From Verpa conica (lineage: Eukaryota; Ascomycota; Pezizomycetes; Pezizales; Morchellaceae): a stretch of DNA of 64,000 nt. A program made the translations under genes and the position numbers. Below the pieces are notes generated by a model, which made no database searches, was not told where the DNA came from, and worked only from the letters and a program-made list of their open reading frames with translations. Shown here in pieces: positions 21,475 through 33,825 of this stretch. Position 1 is the stretch's first letter. Each line of letters starts with the position of its first letter. The stretch spans positions 1,178,001-1,242,000 of the forward strand of contig JAUFSD010000012.1 in assembly GCA_033030425.1 (NCBI GenBank), in the 5' to 3' direction.

Positions 21475-22788
21475 CTACTCATCACCATCGTCTCCCAACC
21501 CCTCAATAACCTTCTCCACCTCCTTAATCAACTCGTTGATTGCCGGTCTCTCACTCGGCTCTACCCTCAAACACATCTTCACGATATTCTTAATCCCCTC
21601 ACTCACAGCCTTCTGCCCCGGCTTCCGTCCTCCCAATCGCCCCTCCTCAGGGAACGTATAAGACCCTGAGCACACCGCCAGCGCTAAACTACCACCGGAC
21701 TCCTCAGTTGCTAGCTCAAACGGAGAGTGTCCATAGAGCGCACAGTAGAGTGTACACCCCATCGACCAGATATCAACCTTATCATCAAGCACGGAGCCAG
21801 TCTTGACATCGAAGAGCTCGGGGGCACGATACGGCATTGTAGAATTCTCAGCAGCAGAGTCCTGGACTGAGAGAGCGAGGGTGCGTGATGTAATTGGGGT
21901 AGGAGAAGGAGTAAGTGATCCAAAGTCCATCAAAATAGGAGTGAGACCATCATCGTCGATCATGACGTTGCCTGTTTTACACGGACTGTTAGTGGGGGTG
22001 GGGATAGAGGGGTACGTGATGGGATATATAATAAAAAAAAATTCCACTAACCAGGTTTGATATCCCTATGTGCATAAGCTCTAATCTCTCCCTCTTGGAC
22101 GCCATCTCTCCCACTCATAATCTCACTCGTCATCAATGGCTCCGTTGTCTCATCCGTGCCTCCTGATGGTCCTTCCCCTCCGCCTGTACGTGTAGCAGGG
22201 TTCTTGAGTCTGTGTTGATGTAGTGCCCTCAGCCCTTTACAGACCCCCAGAAATAGTCTCATGAGCTTCCCCTCCGGGAATACGGTATGGTTGATTAGGT
22301 TTGCGTTGATGGCGTCCTGGAGGTTCCCCCGGCGGAAGTAGGGGAGGAGAATGTAGACTGTCTTCTGGGTACCATCGTCCTCGCTATCACGGCCGATAGT
22401 GGTGGAGCCACCGCGGCCGGAGTCGGTCGTGATTGTATAGTCGACTGATTTAATAATATTAGGGTGGTTGAAGAGCTTATAGGCCTCGACCTCTTTCATG
22501 GCGCGTTGGACAGATTCTTGGCCGAATGGACCTATTTAAGGGGGGGAGGTCAGCTCATTCCAGAATCCCAACACACCACTGTCTAGAGTGAAGCTTACAG
22601 CGAATCTTCTTAAGTGCATAAAGCGCACCAGCGTTATCCTGTACGAGGTAGACATACGAGAACCCACCCTCCCCTAGCAGTCGCAGGATCTTGAAGGAGC
22701 GGTGGTTTATAGTCAGGTTTGGCGACGAAGGGAAACATGACATGCAGGTCGTCACCGAGTATACGAGGTCGAGAAAGTATTGTGCCAT
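21475..22788 (-). CDS. ENV7: Serine/threonine kinase of the NAK family, Env7/STK16-like
   Basis: Three exons, 22788-22599, 22531-22052 and 21971-21475, give 388 aa; introns 22532-22598 and 21972-22051 restore KKIRC-PFGQESV and HRDIKPG-NVMI. Kinase landmarks are the glycine loop LLGEGGFSYVYLV (about residues 37-49), ALKKI lysine, HRDIKPGNVMI catalytic loop, MDFGS magnesium loop, YRAPELFD and DIWSMGCTLY. An N-terminal TTCMSCF cysteine cluster resembles the palmitoylated Cys region of yeast Env7; STK16 kinases are membrane-attached at the vacuole or Golgi. An insert of about 40 residues precedes HRD. In yeast, Env7 restrains vacuole fusion; the same role here is inference. The start is supported by conservation of MAQYFLDLVYSVTTC-type N-termini in this family as I recall it. 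Confidence 0.9.
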
Positions 22789-25700
22789 TTGTTACAATGT
22801 AGCCAGACGGCGCCGAAAAGAAAGAGAAAAAAAAGGGAGCTGATCGAGAAAGTGGAGTGGTTAAATTATGGGCCTTTGGGAAATCCCGCGCAGCGGTGAT
22901 AGTTCAGCCGAAGGAAGTAGAAAAAACAATAAATATATAGACGCTTCCTCAGTAGATGTGAAGAGTTCAATTATTTATGTGATGTGATTTTATTGTTCGT
23001 GATGCTAATCGAATTGAATTTGTGGATAGGACAGCTCTCTCTTCTCTTCTCAAATGCCCCCGGCAGAGACACAGCCGCGTTTGCGATGAGGACAGTGTAT
23101 CACGTGATGATTAGCTAATGGCTACTATTTATAGATGGTGGCTATGTCAATGACCTGCTGTGCAGGTTAATTCGACTCGAAATACGTGTATCTTGGCCTT
23201 GTTTTACCTTAATTTTACATTTATGATATCCAAAGCTGTACTTTGTGGGGTTGATTACAACCTGATTATGGAAACTCGAGCAGAAGCCCAGCCCACTCCA
23301 AAGTCGAAAAACTACATGTACCACTACCTTTCACCTACAGACTTATCGGGAAAGCCTTTCTGGGCAAGGGAGAAATGGCCCGCGGCTCAGCTCCTAGGAG
23401 AAGACTAGTATCTTTTATCACTCAAAATCTCCCCCCGCTAACTTAGTTTGTCTTTGTGGGCGAACTCAATGAGCTTGTTTAGGGTATCTAAAATCATTCA
23501 AAGCTGTAGCCAGAGATTCCCAAAGGCCAAGCAGAGGTGACTGTATGAGGACGTCCAGGAGGAACCCTCAGAAGACCCCAAAACTTAGCCAAAAGATACA
23601 CCCTTCATACAAAGATAAAAAACTAGTCTTCCAGAAATATTAACTGAGACCCGTAGGTTATTAATTCATATTAGTGTTTTCCTTCACTAGAGATCCTCAA
23701 GAACTTGATCATATGTCATCACTCGTCGTCCTACAGCACTTCGTCAGATCCCCCTATTTTAGCATTAACAACCAAACCAGCCACCGTCCCTAAAAAACCT
23801 AAACCCAACTACCACATATAGCACCACAAAACTACTCAATACCAAGAAATTATGCAAATCCCTCAATCATACCCACTCACTCGACCCCCACATGAAACCT
23901 TATACGGTATCGAATAGGCATAGTGCGGGGCCCGAGTATTATGGTAGGGGACTTAGACTATATGTAAGGGCTATTGAAGCACTCAGGAGAGTGATCTCTC
24001 CTAATCAAGAAAATCTACTATTCCTATTTTACTACACGCGACTCGTCAAGAGGGGGCCGCATATCTTCTAGCTAACTTACCCCGCAAACAGACCGATTGG
24101 CTTGCAGAAAGATCAACTCGTATCTTGGCCGGTCGACTAACAGAGTCACACTAGCTCATGACGAAATAAACAAAAAAGAGACACTGGTCAATATGCAAAG
24201 TAGATCATCCCCCGGTTATCGCATCTACCGGTATTGGGTACATGTATAGGTGGGGGGGCATCGTATACCTATGGGGAAATGCACCCTATACCCCCATGAG
24301 TACCAAGATGGCTGAAACTAGGAGTACAGGATTTCAGCTCAGACTACATGTAAGGGAAATGGCGCTGGGTCTGAGTGGGCTTCTGGGCTTATAATGATCT
24401 TCAGGGTAGGCTCATAGAACCATACAAGATAGTGGTTGTGTTGGTGGCTGCTGGTCTATGCTTATGTTTGAGAACCGGCGTCAGTCAACGTTCCGCGGGG
24501 TATGGGATTTTATAAATATTTGCTTTTAGATACCGACCGGCCTGTAAACCGTTATGGTTATATCACATGTAAAATAAATACCACATGGAGGGAGAGAATA
24601 ACGTTTTCGCGAGCTCATATAAACCTATAACCAACTGACGCCATCTATAACGCTGGAAGAGTGGTTACCTTTTGTGTACCCCGAGTCGAAACCCTTTGCC
24701 TAGAAGCGTAAAACGTCTCATCCCTCGTTAAACAATCATGCGACCCACAGGTAAATCGCCGCGGATATACTAGTCTCTGTTTGATAAATTTACCACAGAT
24801 AGAAACAGATGTTTCATAGAAAGGCACCGACTGGTAAACGAGTCATTGAAGGGTAATAGAGCCTCATTGCGCTAAGAAAGCGTAGTGCGCACCCAGCTTA
24901 CGACGTCACCATACGCGAGAGAGACTATTCGCCAAATCACTCAATGGCCCGATTGCGACAACAGGTCCCCCTCCCCTCCAAAAACGGATCATTTGTGAAC
25001 ATATGCAGGGATTTCGAGAAAGTGAACTTTGTGGCGGGCCGTTACCCACCTACCATATCGCAAGGGTTGGTCTTGACTCCGAGAATGGCCTATCACCGAG
25101 GCCGAGGCCGCACCATCAGTAATCACTCGGTCCTACCTTAGGCGGCAAGTGCATTTTTTAGTCCCGCAACTGGTATGATCCTCCAGCCACGCCCTGTTTT
25201 TTCGTATTTTGTTTGCTTTTATCGTGACTGGTTTCATGCAAGCCCTTGTGTGTCACGCTTATGGTAAACCTCCGTTGGACGTTGAGGTTGAGTTCGTGGA
25301 ATGCATGCATGTCTTAGACTTGTTCATGCATACGTATTTGTCAGCCTGGTGCTCGATACTTCGCTGGAGCCTCAAGATATGAGTTTTTTACCTCACACCA
25401 GTGGGTTTCCAAAGTTAACGTCTTCTACCATCGGATACTCGACTACTCTATCCCCGGGCTCTAGAGAAGAGTTTTTTGTGACCGGGAGAGTTTGAGTATC
25501 CACAGCCAAAGTAATACCAAAGATGGCATCTCTTTAACAGCGCCGGGTACTTCTGTATCCGGTTGAAACTGAGATAATTATCTACCCCACTCATACAGTC
25601 AGAGATTCGTATACCTACAGGCATCCAGTATCGGCGATACTATACATGTGAACTGCACTCACGTTCACACCCGCTCCACTCTCACCTCCGGAACCCGGAC

Positions 25701-26374
25701 AGACAAAAAATCCGAACGGCCTTCGTGCATCGCCGGTAGGGTACTTGGACGGTTTAGTCAACTGGTTCCTCAGTGAGCCAATCATAGCAAAAGTCTGTAT
25801 CCTTGGCAGCTAGGACCCATGCTCGGAATCAAGGCTTTCCGAATAATTTTGGGCTGATGTGACGACATGGTTATTGAAACCCTTAGGAATAAGGCTGGTG
25901 ATCGCGTGCACAACTGCAACTGGCTGGTTCTAGGATGTTTCCGGGATAGAGACATGAATTGTTGCTGCTTACACCATCGGATGAGAGGAATTCTATGATT
26001 TCTTTGTATTGCTAATTAGTGATATGCTCCTAGGGCCGACGATATGTTTGCTGGGTTAGATAATGGATTAGTTACTTACTGATACTACTTCTTGCTTATT
26101 TCTCCTCTCCCCTCTCTCCCCTCTCTTTTTCCTGTACCAGTGTTTTTTCTCTTCTGCTATACTTCATTACTGAAAAGGGACGTCGTGGTCTAAATAGTGA
26201 GATACCAAGACTCATCACGCCACTAGAGGCTCTCTGCGGCCCTGGACTTAATCTGGTCCCTGTGATTCACTCGATTATCAATCAGCATCTTCTGATAAAT
26301 TTTTACTTTTGCTTGAGTCGATATATTATCTTAGACCAGCACTCTCAAGCGTTGCGACGTTGAAACTCACCAAG
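22789..26374. other. Long intergenic stretch
   Basis: 3.6 kb between the kinase and the PAP2 gene. Several short frames (23160-23408, 24944-25141 and others) have no recognisable domain or splice logic. I see no transposase, RT or RNA gene. A C/T-rich tract lies at about 26105-26135 in the 5' flank of the PAP2 gene. Confidence 0.4.
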
Positions 26375-28521
26375 ATGTTTGCCGATGCATATCTTGAACC
26401 ACTAATAGTGTTTAGCATTCTAACTGCTGGAGTCCTATTCAACCGCCGTCGCTCAACTATCGTCCGTGATGGGTCATGGTCACCAACATCCACTTCCTCA
26501 TCAGAAGGACTAATATCAGGCCCAGTAGTAGAACCACAATGGAGAGAGCGAAAGTTTCTTGGGAGAAAGGTGCGGAGCAGGAATACCGTACGGTGGAAGA
26601 ATAGTCTTGTCTCTAGATTATTAAGGAAGTTTCCGTTTTTGGTTGAGGTTTGGTATTGGCTATTGGTTTATTGGGTAGGTTCAAACTGCCTGGAAATAAT
26701 AGAGGTCCGTGACTTTATCTGCGACAAGATCACTGACATGGGAAGCACAGACCTATCAACTCGCCCGTGCCTTCACCGCTGTCACTCTGAAGACCGACAC
26801 AGTAGTTGCTGCCCGCGAGCACGCACTTTCACTAATCCGTCTTGAACAACGTCTCAATATCTTTTTGGAACCCGCCATCCAAGCGTATTTCCTTCCTAGG
26901 CCTATGCTCTTGAAGAGCATCAACCTGATCTACTCGTTTATTCATATCCCCGGTACAATTACCTTCTTAGCATGGCTCTATCATTATGCTCCAACAGCAC
27001 TTTTTGAGGCCAGGAGAAGAACTCTTGCCGTATGTAATTTGATGGCTTTTGTGGTCTTTACTGCGTGGCCGTGCATGCCGCCCAGGTTACTACCAGAAGA
27101 AGATGGATTTGGGTTTGTTGATACTGTGCATGCGGGGAAGGTGGCAAGTGTCTGGACAACCAACAAATTTTGCAATCAGCTTGGTAAGTTTTTTTTTTTT
27201 TTTTTTTCTTTCCCTTTCCATCCTCCGTGGAGTCATACGGGAATGGATGGTATAGCGAGATTCTATTATGGTATGAATTATGATTTTTTACTGGCCCCGA
27301 GTGGCTCTTATGAATCAACGGGGCAACCGAAAACCATAAATTCTTGCTATGAGGGGAGTCTCACTATGCCGGAGGTGTTATATTGCCCTCTTCGAGGTTT
27401 TCTCGCATTTAGAGTTTTCCTCTTCCAGCGCTCCGGTTTCAGGCGGAAGCGATAGAATGCATTTCTGGAAGGACTCAGAAAAAGCCACTTTGGCAACCAG
27501 AAGCGAGCGAACGTTTGTTATACCATGACCGACAGGGGTCTAAGTTCCTTTTACCATGTCATACCATGTCTCTCTACCAAAACCCGAACATAAGTGCATA
27601 GGAACTGTGCGTATTCCCTCTTCTGAAGCTGCAAAGACCCATAGATACCACGCTATAGCCCTCCCCCCCCCAAAAAAAGTACGCATCGCAGCAATAGACT
27701 ATTCGCCAACATGTGCACTCAGGAAGTCAATTGCCTCTATAAAGCCCCTAGGGCGCAGCCTATTAGAAAGAAGAGTTTAGTCAGGTTCAGTACTTGAGAT
27801 CATGGTGATTTTAATAACAGTATTGAGAGTGAATGTGGCAGTAGACTGACTCTGCAAGCTAGTTAGTATGCACTGTTTGTATGCATTTATGTTCAGGTTT
27901 TGGTAGTTAGACATGGCACGACATGGTAAAGGAAACTTGGACCCCTGTCTTTCATGGTATATTAAACGTTCGCTCACCAGAAGCCTAGAAGAATGTCTCA
28001 TCCCCTTTCGTCTAAGACACAAGGCCTTGTTTTGAGCAAACCGTGGAACGGGTACTCTATTTTGAAAGTGGCAATTTGGGGGGGGAGGAGTTTTGATTAT
28101 GATGTCAACCTGACACTAACAAATCACCGGTATGACTGTAGCGGCGATGCCTTCACTTCATTTTGGATACTCATTTGTAATCGGGCTTACCATTGCGACG
28201 ATGCCACCAACTTCTTCGCTCCATGTTAACAAACTACGGAGACGACTTCTTCTTGTTGTTGCCGGAATGTCGTACCCATTGATAATTCTGGTGGCTATCT
28301 TGTCAACGGCGAACCACTACATCCTCGATGCTGTGGCTGGCTTTTTTGTGGCGTTGATTGGATGGCACATTAATAGTATTCTCTTGAATCTCTTGGTCAT
28401 TGAGGATTGGGTGTTTTACTTCCTCAGAGTGCACAAGCCCAGCCGGGAAGCGGATCTGGACGGTGCTCAGATTGTCTTTGACAAAGGGGAGGACGAGGAG
28501 GAATGGTGGAGAAAGGCATAA
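26375..28521 (+). CDS. PAP2-superfamily membrane protein, Aur1/IPC-synthase-like
   Basis: Three exons, 26375-26674, 26751-27183 and 28142-28521, give 370 aa. Intron 1 (26675-26750) joins VYW to TYQLARAF; intron 2 is 958 nt and joins CNQL to AAMPSLHFGYS. The protein is polytopic. It has the PAP2_3/Aur1-type motifs WPCMPPRLLP, the C2-like MPSLHFGYS with catalytic His, and the C3-like STANHYILDAVAG with the second His and Asp. Such enzymes transfer or hydrolyse lipid phosphate headgroups at ER/Golgi membranes; whether this one is a phosphatase or an inositol-phosphorylceramide-type transferase cannot be told. The C-terminus is acidic (KGEDEEEWW). An in-frame upstream codon at 26309 is not ATG, so 26375 is preferred. 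Intron 2 carries a transposable element (see 27505-27975). Confidence 0.85.
27505..27975. mobile_element. Mutator-like MITE inserted in an intron
   Basis: A 471-bp element with 96-bp terminal inverted repeats (27505-27600 and 27880-27975), 83 of 96 positions matching, beginning GAGCGAACGTTT. It is bounded by perfect 9-bp direct repeats ACCAGAAGC at 27496-27504 and 27976-27984. Long TIRs and a 9-bp target duplication are typical of Mutator-like elements. No transposase frame is present, so it is non-autonomous. It sits inside intron 2 of the PAP2 gene and leaves both splice sites intact. Confidence 0.9.
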
Positions 28522-29356
28522 TGCGGAATGTAATGGAAGGTTTTTGCTAGAGTAGAAGGATGTGGAGCATTTCTTTTGGGAGGATGGGGCTGGAAAGTTG
28601 AGGTGATTTTCTTTCAATTTTCTTTTGTTTCCTGATATCACGAAATTTTACGGTGCTTTGTCTGTTTTTTTCTCTTTTCTTTCTGTAAAGGTCATTTGTT
28701 TGGCACCTGGTACAGATAATGTTTGTACATAAATGTTGGCTGGATGAGCAAGCACGACTCTATGATTTTTGCAGAATGAAGGGCACATAATTCGGCTGAT
28801 GGGACAGCTGTAATAGCAGTGCGTGAGAGGACTTGATAATTCTACTCAACAACACACTATATCCAAGAACTCTCACGAGTATCCCATTAAATCCGTTGAA
28901 CTGATCATGCCTCCTCTTGCTCTTCCTGATTCGCGTGACGCGACTCTCGTATCTATCTGCATTGGGGGTGGCACCGTCGTTGTGGCATTCTTTTTCATTC
29001 GGTCGGGACTGCTCAAGGCTTGGCGGATGCAATGCCCCAGCCCCAGGAATCAATGGTCTCGCCGCGACAGGTAAATTTCCTAATTTCCCTGTACTGCCTC
29101 CAGCAACCTTCCACCACACTCCCCGTCTTCTTCTTCCCCGTCCATCCCTCCATCTTTCCCGCGAGACACTCCCCTTCCCCAGAGTTCACGCTTCTATCGC
29201 TGCCTTCACTTGCTTGCCCTCCATCCTCATCTGAGCATCCATCACTAGGGCTTGTTCAATTTCGCTCAACACTCTGTGTGTTAATTCTCTAACGCGTCAT
29301 ATCATCAACCATCTCTCTCCCCCTCCCCCCCTCAAAAAAATACTCGACTGATCACA
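28522..29356. other. Intergenic with a doubtful small ORF
   Basis: Between the PAP2 and PWWP genes. A 55-codon ATG frame at 28907-29074 contains one hydrophobic stretch (TLVSICIGGGTVVVAFFFI) and is followed by a donor-like CAG/GTAAAT, but no continuing exon could be supported. The stretch before 29357 is C/T-rich, as in fungal promoters. Confidence 0.35.
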
Positions 29357-31594
29357 ATGGCCGAAGACGCGCCATCTCCCCGTCCAACTGCGGAGGAACC
29401 TACTGCTGCTGAGACCAGCGAAAATGTCAATGACGCGCCCAAGGCAGCAGCGGCGGCCGCCGACGCGGACAAGCCAGTTGTTGACGCGGTTGTCGCGGAG
29501 ACAGTAGGTGAAAAGAAGGAGGAAACAGAGAAGGAAGCCAAGACGAATGACGACACGACGGACGCGACCGCCGACGACAACGAAGGCGATAAAGCTGCAG
29601 AAGAGCCCTCAAAGAAAGATGATGAGAAGAAAGAAGGGGACGAGGATAAGGAGAATGCAGCCGAACCCGACACAGAGGCTGCTTCTGGTCCCGATGGCTC
29701 AATAGATGCGAAAAAGTCACAAAAGAAGAAGTCACCCGCCACTCCTGCGAAATCTACTCCGAAAACTGTAGCAAAGAAGAAGTCTCTCGCGAATCTGAAG
29801 AACAACAATACCCCATCGAAAGTCAAGAATGCTGATGTCAACTACAAGCCCGGCATGCAAGTTCTCGCTAAGATGAGGACTTTCCCGCCGTGGCCGGCTG
29901 TTATTCTGTCAGAGGAGCTACTTCCGGAAGCCTTGCTGAAGACAAGGCCCAGCAACAAGAACCCGAAAGCAAAGGCTCCATCTACTGAGGTAACCGAGAC
30001 AAGACGACATTGGCCAGTCATCTACATGGGTACTTTTGAATAGTCAGTGACCCCTTTCTCCTCCGTGTTTCCTCAGAATCTGGATCCTCAAAGATTTGCC
30101 ACCCCCCTTTGTATCCGCTACTGCAGATGATCATACGTTATTGTTTGCTTTTTGTTGCAACCCACTAGTTTTGCAAGGATGATCAATTCCTTCATTTTTT
30201 CATTTTTCTCCCGTGTTTTTGTCGGATATTTCGGGATTTTTATCAAATTATGCATTTTTGCAAAGACTAACATTTTTTTTCCATAGCTCATGGATCAACG
30301 TTTCCAACTTGGATCCTCTCACTCCCGAGAAACTTGCTACCCCCCCTACAAACATCAAGAATAAGGGACTTTTGGAAGCCTACACAGTTGCCCAAGAAGG
30401 GTTTGACCTGGAAAAGGTTAAGGAACTTCAAGCCAGCGAGACCATGGACGTTGACACGGCTGAGTCAGACGCGGCTGAAGAGCCAGAAGAAGAGGTCGAA
30501 TCAATGGAAGTCGATGAGCCTGAGTCAGAAGAGGAGAAGCCCAAGAAGAAGGCGCCTAGCAAGAAACGTAAGCTCTCGACATCAGACGAGGAGGCCGAGA
30601 CTTCCGAGAAGCCCGCAAAAACACCCAAGAAAGCGGCTGCCAAGGCGAAGACACCAAAAACCACTGCAAAGACCCCCAAGACCCCCAAGACCCCAGCCAA
30701 TGGCACAGCTGCGAAAGCGGCTGCCAAGCCTAAGGCTAGCACGGCAAAAAAGGAGAAGGCCGTCCCTACCCCAAAGAGCTCGAAAAAGAAGACACCTGCG
30801 AGAAATAGCAAGGCCAAGAGTGCGGAAAAGGTCGATGAATCAGATTCCGAGAGAGAAGAGGCCTCATCTGTGGTCACCAAGGAGGAGGAGAAAATGGACC
30901 CGACTGAGTTTCAACTGAAGCAGGTTAAGGCGCTTAGGGGAAGGCTGCAAAGAGGATTCTTGAACAAGGATGCACCACCAGTAGCAGGCGTGAGTTTCCA
31001 TGCGCCCCCTGATTTTAGCGGTTTTAGCGATTCTAACCTGTTTTTGTTTTTTTGGGATTTAGGATATGGCCGATATGGCACAGAAGTTTGATGTCCTTGA
31101 AACTCTCCAGAACCAAGGAATCGATGGAGAGATCATTAAGGTATGCCTCTAATTTGTAAAGATTTTTTTTTCTAGCTTATTTATTCTAATTCGTTACATA
31201 GTCGACAAAGATCAACAAGGTTCTTAAGGGTATTATCAAATTGTCGTCAATTCCCTCAGATGATAAATATAACTTCAAGAGACGCGCCGGCGAGCTGCTT
31301 GCAAAGATGAATGTTGTCCTCGCAGGTGACGCAGCCCCTGCGACAGAAAAGACCTTGGCTGTTGGAAAAGAGAAGGATGCAAAGAAAGCTGCCGAGAAGA
31401 AGAACGGCGTCAAGGTCGACGAGGCTGCTAAGGACAAGGAAGACGGCTCCGCTGCGGAAAAGGAGGCCGAGAAAGACAAGTCCGGAGAGAAAAAAGAAGA
31501 GGTCGCTAGCAAGAAGGAGGACGTTGAGATGAAGGATACTGATGAGAAGGCGACTGAGAAGGTTACCGATGAGAAAACAGTTACCAAGGATTGA
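29357..31594 (+). CDS. PWWP-domain chromatin protein with C-terminal IBD/TFIIS-N-like domain
   Basis: Four exons, 29357-30042, 30287-30989, 31063-31140 and 31202-31594, give 619 aa. Introns 30043-30286 (244 nt), 30990-31062 and 31141-31201 keep phase; the first joins MGTFE to YSWINVSNLDPL across the PWWP fold. The N-terminus (1-150) is acidic/Ala-rich. The PWWP domain starts at KPGMQVLAKMRTFPPWPAVI (PPWP at about 177-180). The middle is Lys/Pro-rich with TPKTPKTP-type repeats and a KKRKLSTSDEE nuclear signal. At about 432-530, FQLKQVKALRGRLQRG through INKVLKGIIKLSSIP forms a helical domain like the LEDGF integrase-binding/TFIIS-N fold. The tail is K/E-rich. PWWP domains read methylated H3K36; the architecture suggests a LEDGF/Pdp3-like transcription factor, by inference. 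Confidence 0.88.
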
Positions 31595-32916
31595 TGTTTT
31601 CCTAATACTTATTGTTCCGTGTGAGAGTTTCGTACAGTCAGTTGGGGGTGAACATCTGTCTGTTTAGTCTGGTGGCATCTGTATGTTGGTGTGCTACCTT
31701 TTACCCTATCCATCCCTTTTTCAAGGTCTTGTTTTCTAGTTTTTGTGTTTGGTTTTTTCTTACACATAGCTACATTACTTTTATCCGTTTTTCTTCTTCT
31801 CATCGTGTAGTTTCTATCGCTTTCGACTAGCATACTCAGGTTGAGTCAGTCGCTGTTCTTTTTTTCTCTTTTTTATTATGAGTAGTTAGTGGGTAGGGTA
31901 GGATTATTCTTTTTTAGTCAAAACAAAAAACAGATGAGTGGAAAGCCAGCGAGTTCTTTTTTTTTTTTGATGATTTTTCTTGGATCGAGAATGCGTATAT
32001 ATAATAATCCACGATTCCTTTTGTTAAATCATGTGTTGCTTCTTATCTTTTTGGTTTTTTTTTTGTATGTACATAGACTTTATTTATTTGTTTACATGTT
32101 TACTCTAAGGTGCTCAAGAGAGAGTGGTTGATGTTTATTTAGGAAGCCGTAGGAAGAAGGGGGGTATACATGTAGTTATGAAGTATGTACCGTAGAATTA
32201 TTTAAAAAATAATCACCCATGTTTGTATTGTTTTGATTAGAAGTCACTGGTATATTACCCCGTAAGATCATTTCCTGATCTATTCAAGTGACGGAATCAT
32301 GATGTATTCTAGTGGGGGCTGAGGAGAAGATCTATAGTAGGGCGAGCGGGAGAGTAACAAAGGGGGGAAGGAGGAGGATGAACCTAGTGGTTCCTTTTGC
32401 TAGGTTGGAAATGATCAAGGGCAACCAACCACTTAGGGGAGGAAGAGCCAATTGTGCGCACGACAACTGCCGGTAAATAGGTTACATCTGCCGTAGGTTC
32501 ACTCAGTCACTCAGTATAAATTACCCTCCGGTTGTGTTTGTGGGTAATAAAGGGGGGAGAGTGTCTCGTTATGCATGTATGCTTAGCGAATGCATGTTCA
32601 TTAGGCTTTAGAATAGAGTGTGGTTGTCCTGAGTGTTGACCACCTCCGGGTGGGGGCCCTTTTTTTCTTATATTGCCCTTTATTTGGCGGTGGGGGGTTC
32701 TTTCAGTCTATTCTTTTTGAATGCTTCAGTAGAGATATGTATCCAAGAAACTGTCCAGAGTACTGTTGGGACAGTAGAGAGTAGATACATCTATAACATA
32801 ACTCTCTCTGACAAGATGCACCCAACTACCCTAACCCTACAGCTGCACCTCAGCCCACACTCACTCAGGTGCAACCAAACATCACCAAAAAAGCACCCCG
32901 CACAAAGCTACCCACA
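31595..32916. other. Intergenic
   Basis: 1.3 kb with T-rich 3' flank of the PWWP gene and the leader of the F-box/ankyrin gene. A CCCTAACCCTA string near 32827 is too short to be telomeric. No gene was recognised. Confidence 0.45.
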
Positions 32917-33825
32917 ATGTCATTCTCAGCCCTCCCAAATGAGATCCTCCTGCTGATCGCCGAAAACCTCCTTCCAAAGGACCTACTCCGCCTCCTCCGA
33001 GTGAACCACCACCTCTCAATCCTTCTGCTCCCGCTACTTAACGACCACGCCGTCCGCGTCTACAAAGGCTTATACGCATTCCACTGGGCCGCCAAACGGG
33101 GGCAAGAGAACCTAGTCCGACTACTCCTAGCCAGAGGCGTCAGTATCAACGGGTGCAACCAATGGATAGACTACCGCGACGGCATGGCCGGCGCAACAGC
33201 ACTCCACTGGGCAGCATGCTACGGCCAAGCATCAATAGCAAGACTCCTAATCGAGAGCGGCGCCAAAGTAGACCAACGAGACTCCCGCTGGAGAACCCCT
33301 CTATTCTGGGCAGCCGAGCGAGGCCATGAAGTAGTTGCAGGCATCCTCTTGGATAACGGTGCTAGCAAGAACTACGAAAACCCACTCCAGGAGACAGCAC
33401 TCCAACTCGCGGCCGAGAGAAACTATAAAGATGTTGTGAAGCTGTTGTTGGATAGAGGTGCTATCCCGGATTATCCGTTGAGTACTTCAACGGGCCGATA
33501 CACGCTGTTGCATAGTGTTGATTTGGAGATTGTCGAGTTGTTGCTCGGCAAAGGGGCTAATATCGATGCTACTGATATCCGTGGACTCACTCCGTTGCAG
33601 AATGCGATTATTGATGGCGAGGTGCAGAGGGTCGAGTTTTATCTGAGGAAGGGCGCAGATCCTAATATTGCGGATCGGGCGGGGAATACGCCGTTGATGA
33701 TGGCTATTAGGTCTGGGTCGCAGAAATCTCAGGAGTTGTTGATAGAGCATGGTGCGGATGTTAACCTTGCGAAGAATAAGGAGTTTGTTCATCTTTGGAT
33801 GGTTGGGAGTGGGTGTTGTTCCTAG
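32917..33825 (+). CDS. F-box/ankyrin-repeat protein
   Basis: Single exon, 302 aa from ATG 32917. Residues about 1-42 (MSFSALPNEILLLIAENLLP...) form an F-box-like motif (LPNEILLLIAENL). Ankyrin repeats follow from about residue 48: ALHWAACYGQASIARLLIES, PLFWAAERGHEVVAGILLDN, ALQLAAERNYKDVVKLLLDR, LVEx-type EIVELLLGKGANIDATD, and a last unit ending HGADVNLAKNK. F-box/ankyrin proteins in Pezizomycotina are thought to be substrate receptors of SCF ubiquitin ligases; the target is unknown. The frame ends in an atypical WMVGSGCCS tail right after the last repeat, so a 3' exon or a truncation is possible. An eroded copy of an ankyrin unit lies 1.5 kb downstream (35323-35360). Confidence 0.85.
   Translation: MSFSALPNEILLLIAENLLPKDLLRLLRVNHHLSILLLPLLNDHAVRVYKGLYAFHWAAKRGQENLVRLLLARGVSINGCNQWIDYRDGMAGATALHWAACYGQASIARLLIESGAKVDQRDSRWRTPLFWAAERGHEVVAGILLDNGASKNYENPLQETALQLAAERNYKDVVKLLLDRGAIPDYPLSTSTGRYTLLHSVDLEIVELLLGKGANIDATDIRGLTPLQNAIIDGEVQRVEFYLRKGADPNIADRAGNTPLMMAIRSGSQKSQELLIEHGADVNLAKNKEFVHLWMVGSGCCS

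Noticed and set aside
24944..25141. 65-codon plus-strand frame in the kinase-PAP2 spacer
   Set aside because: No recognisable motif, no flanking splice logic, and similar frames are expected by chance in 3.6 kb.
28907..29074. Small ORF with one hydrophobic stretch
   Set aside because: Only 55 codons, no homologue recognised and no supportable second exon; mentioned in the intergenic entry only.
32825..32840. CCCTAACCCTA string resembling telomeric repeat
   Set aside because: Fewer than three units; chance occurrence or leader sequence.
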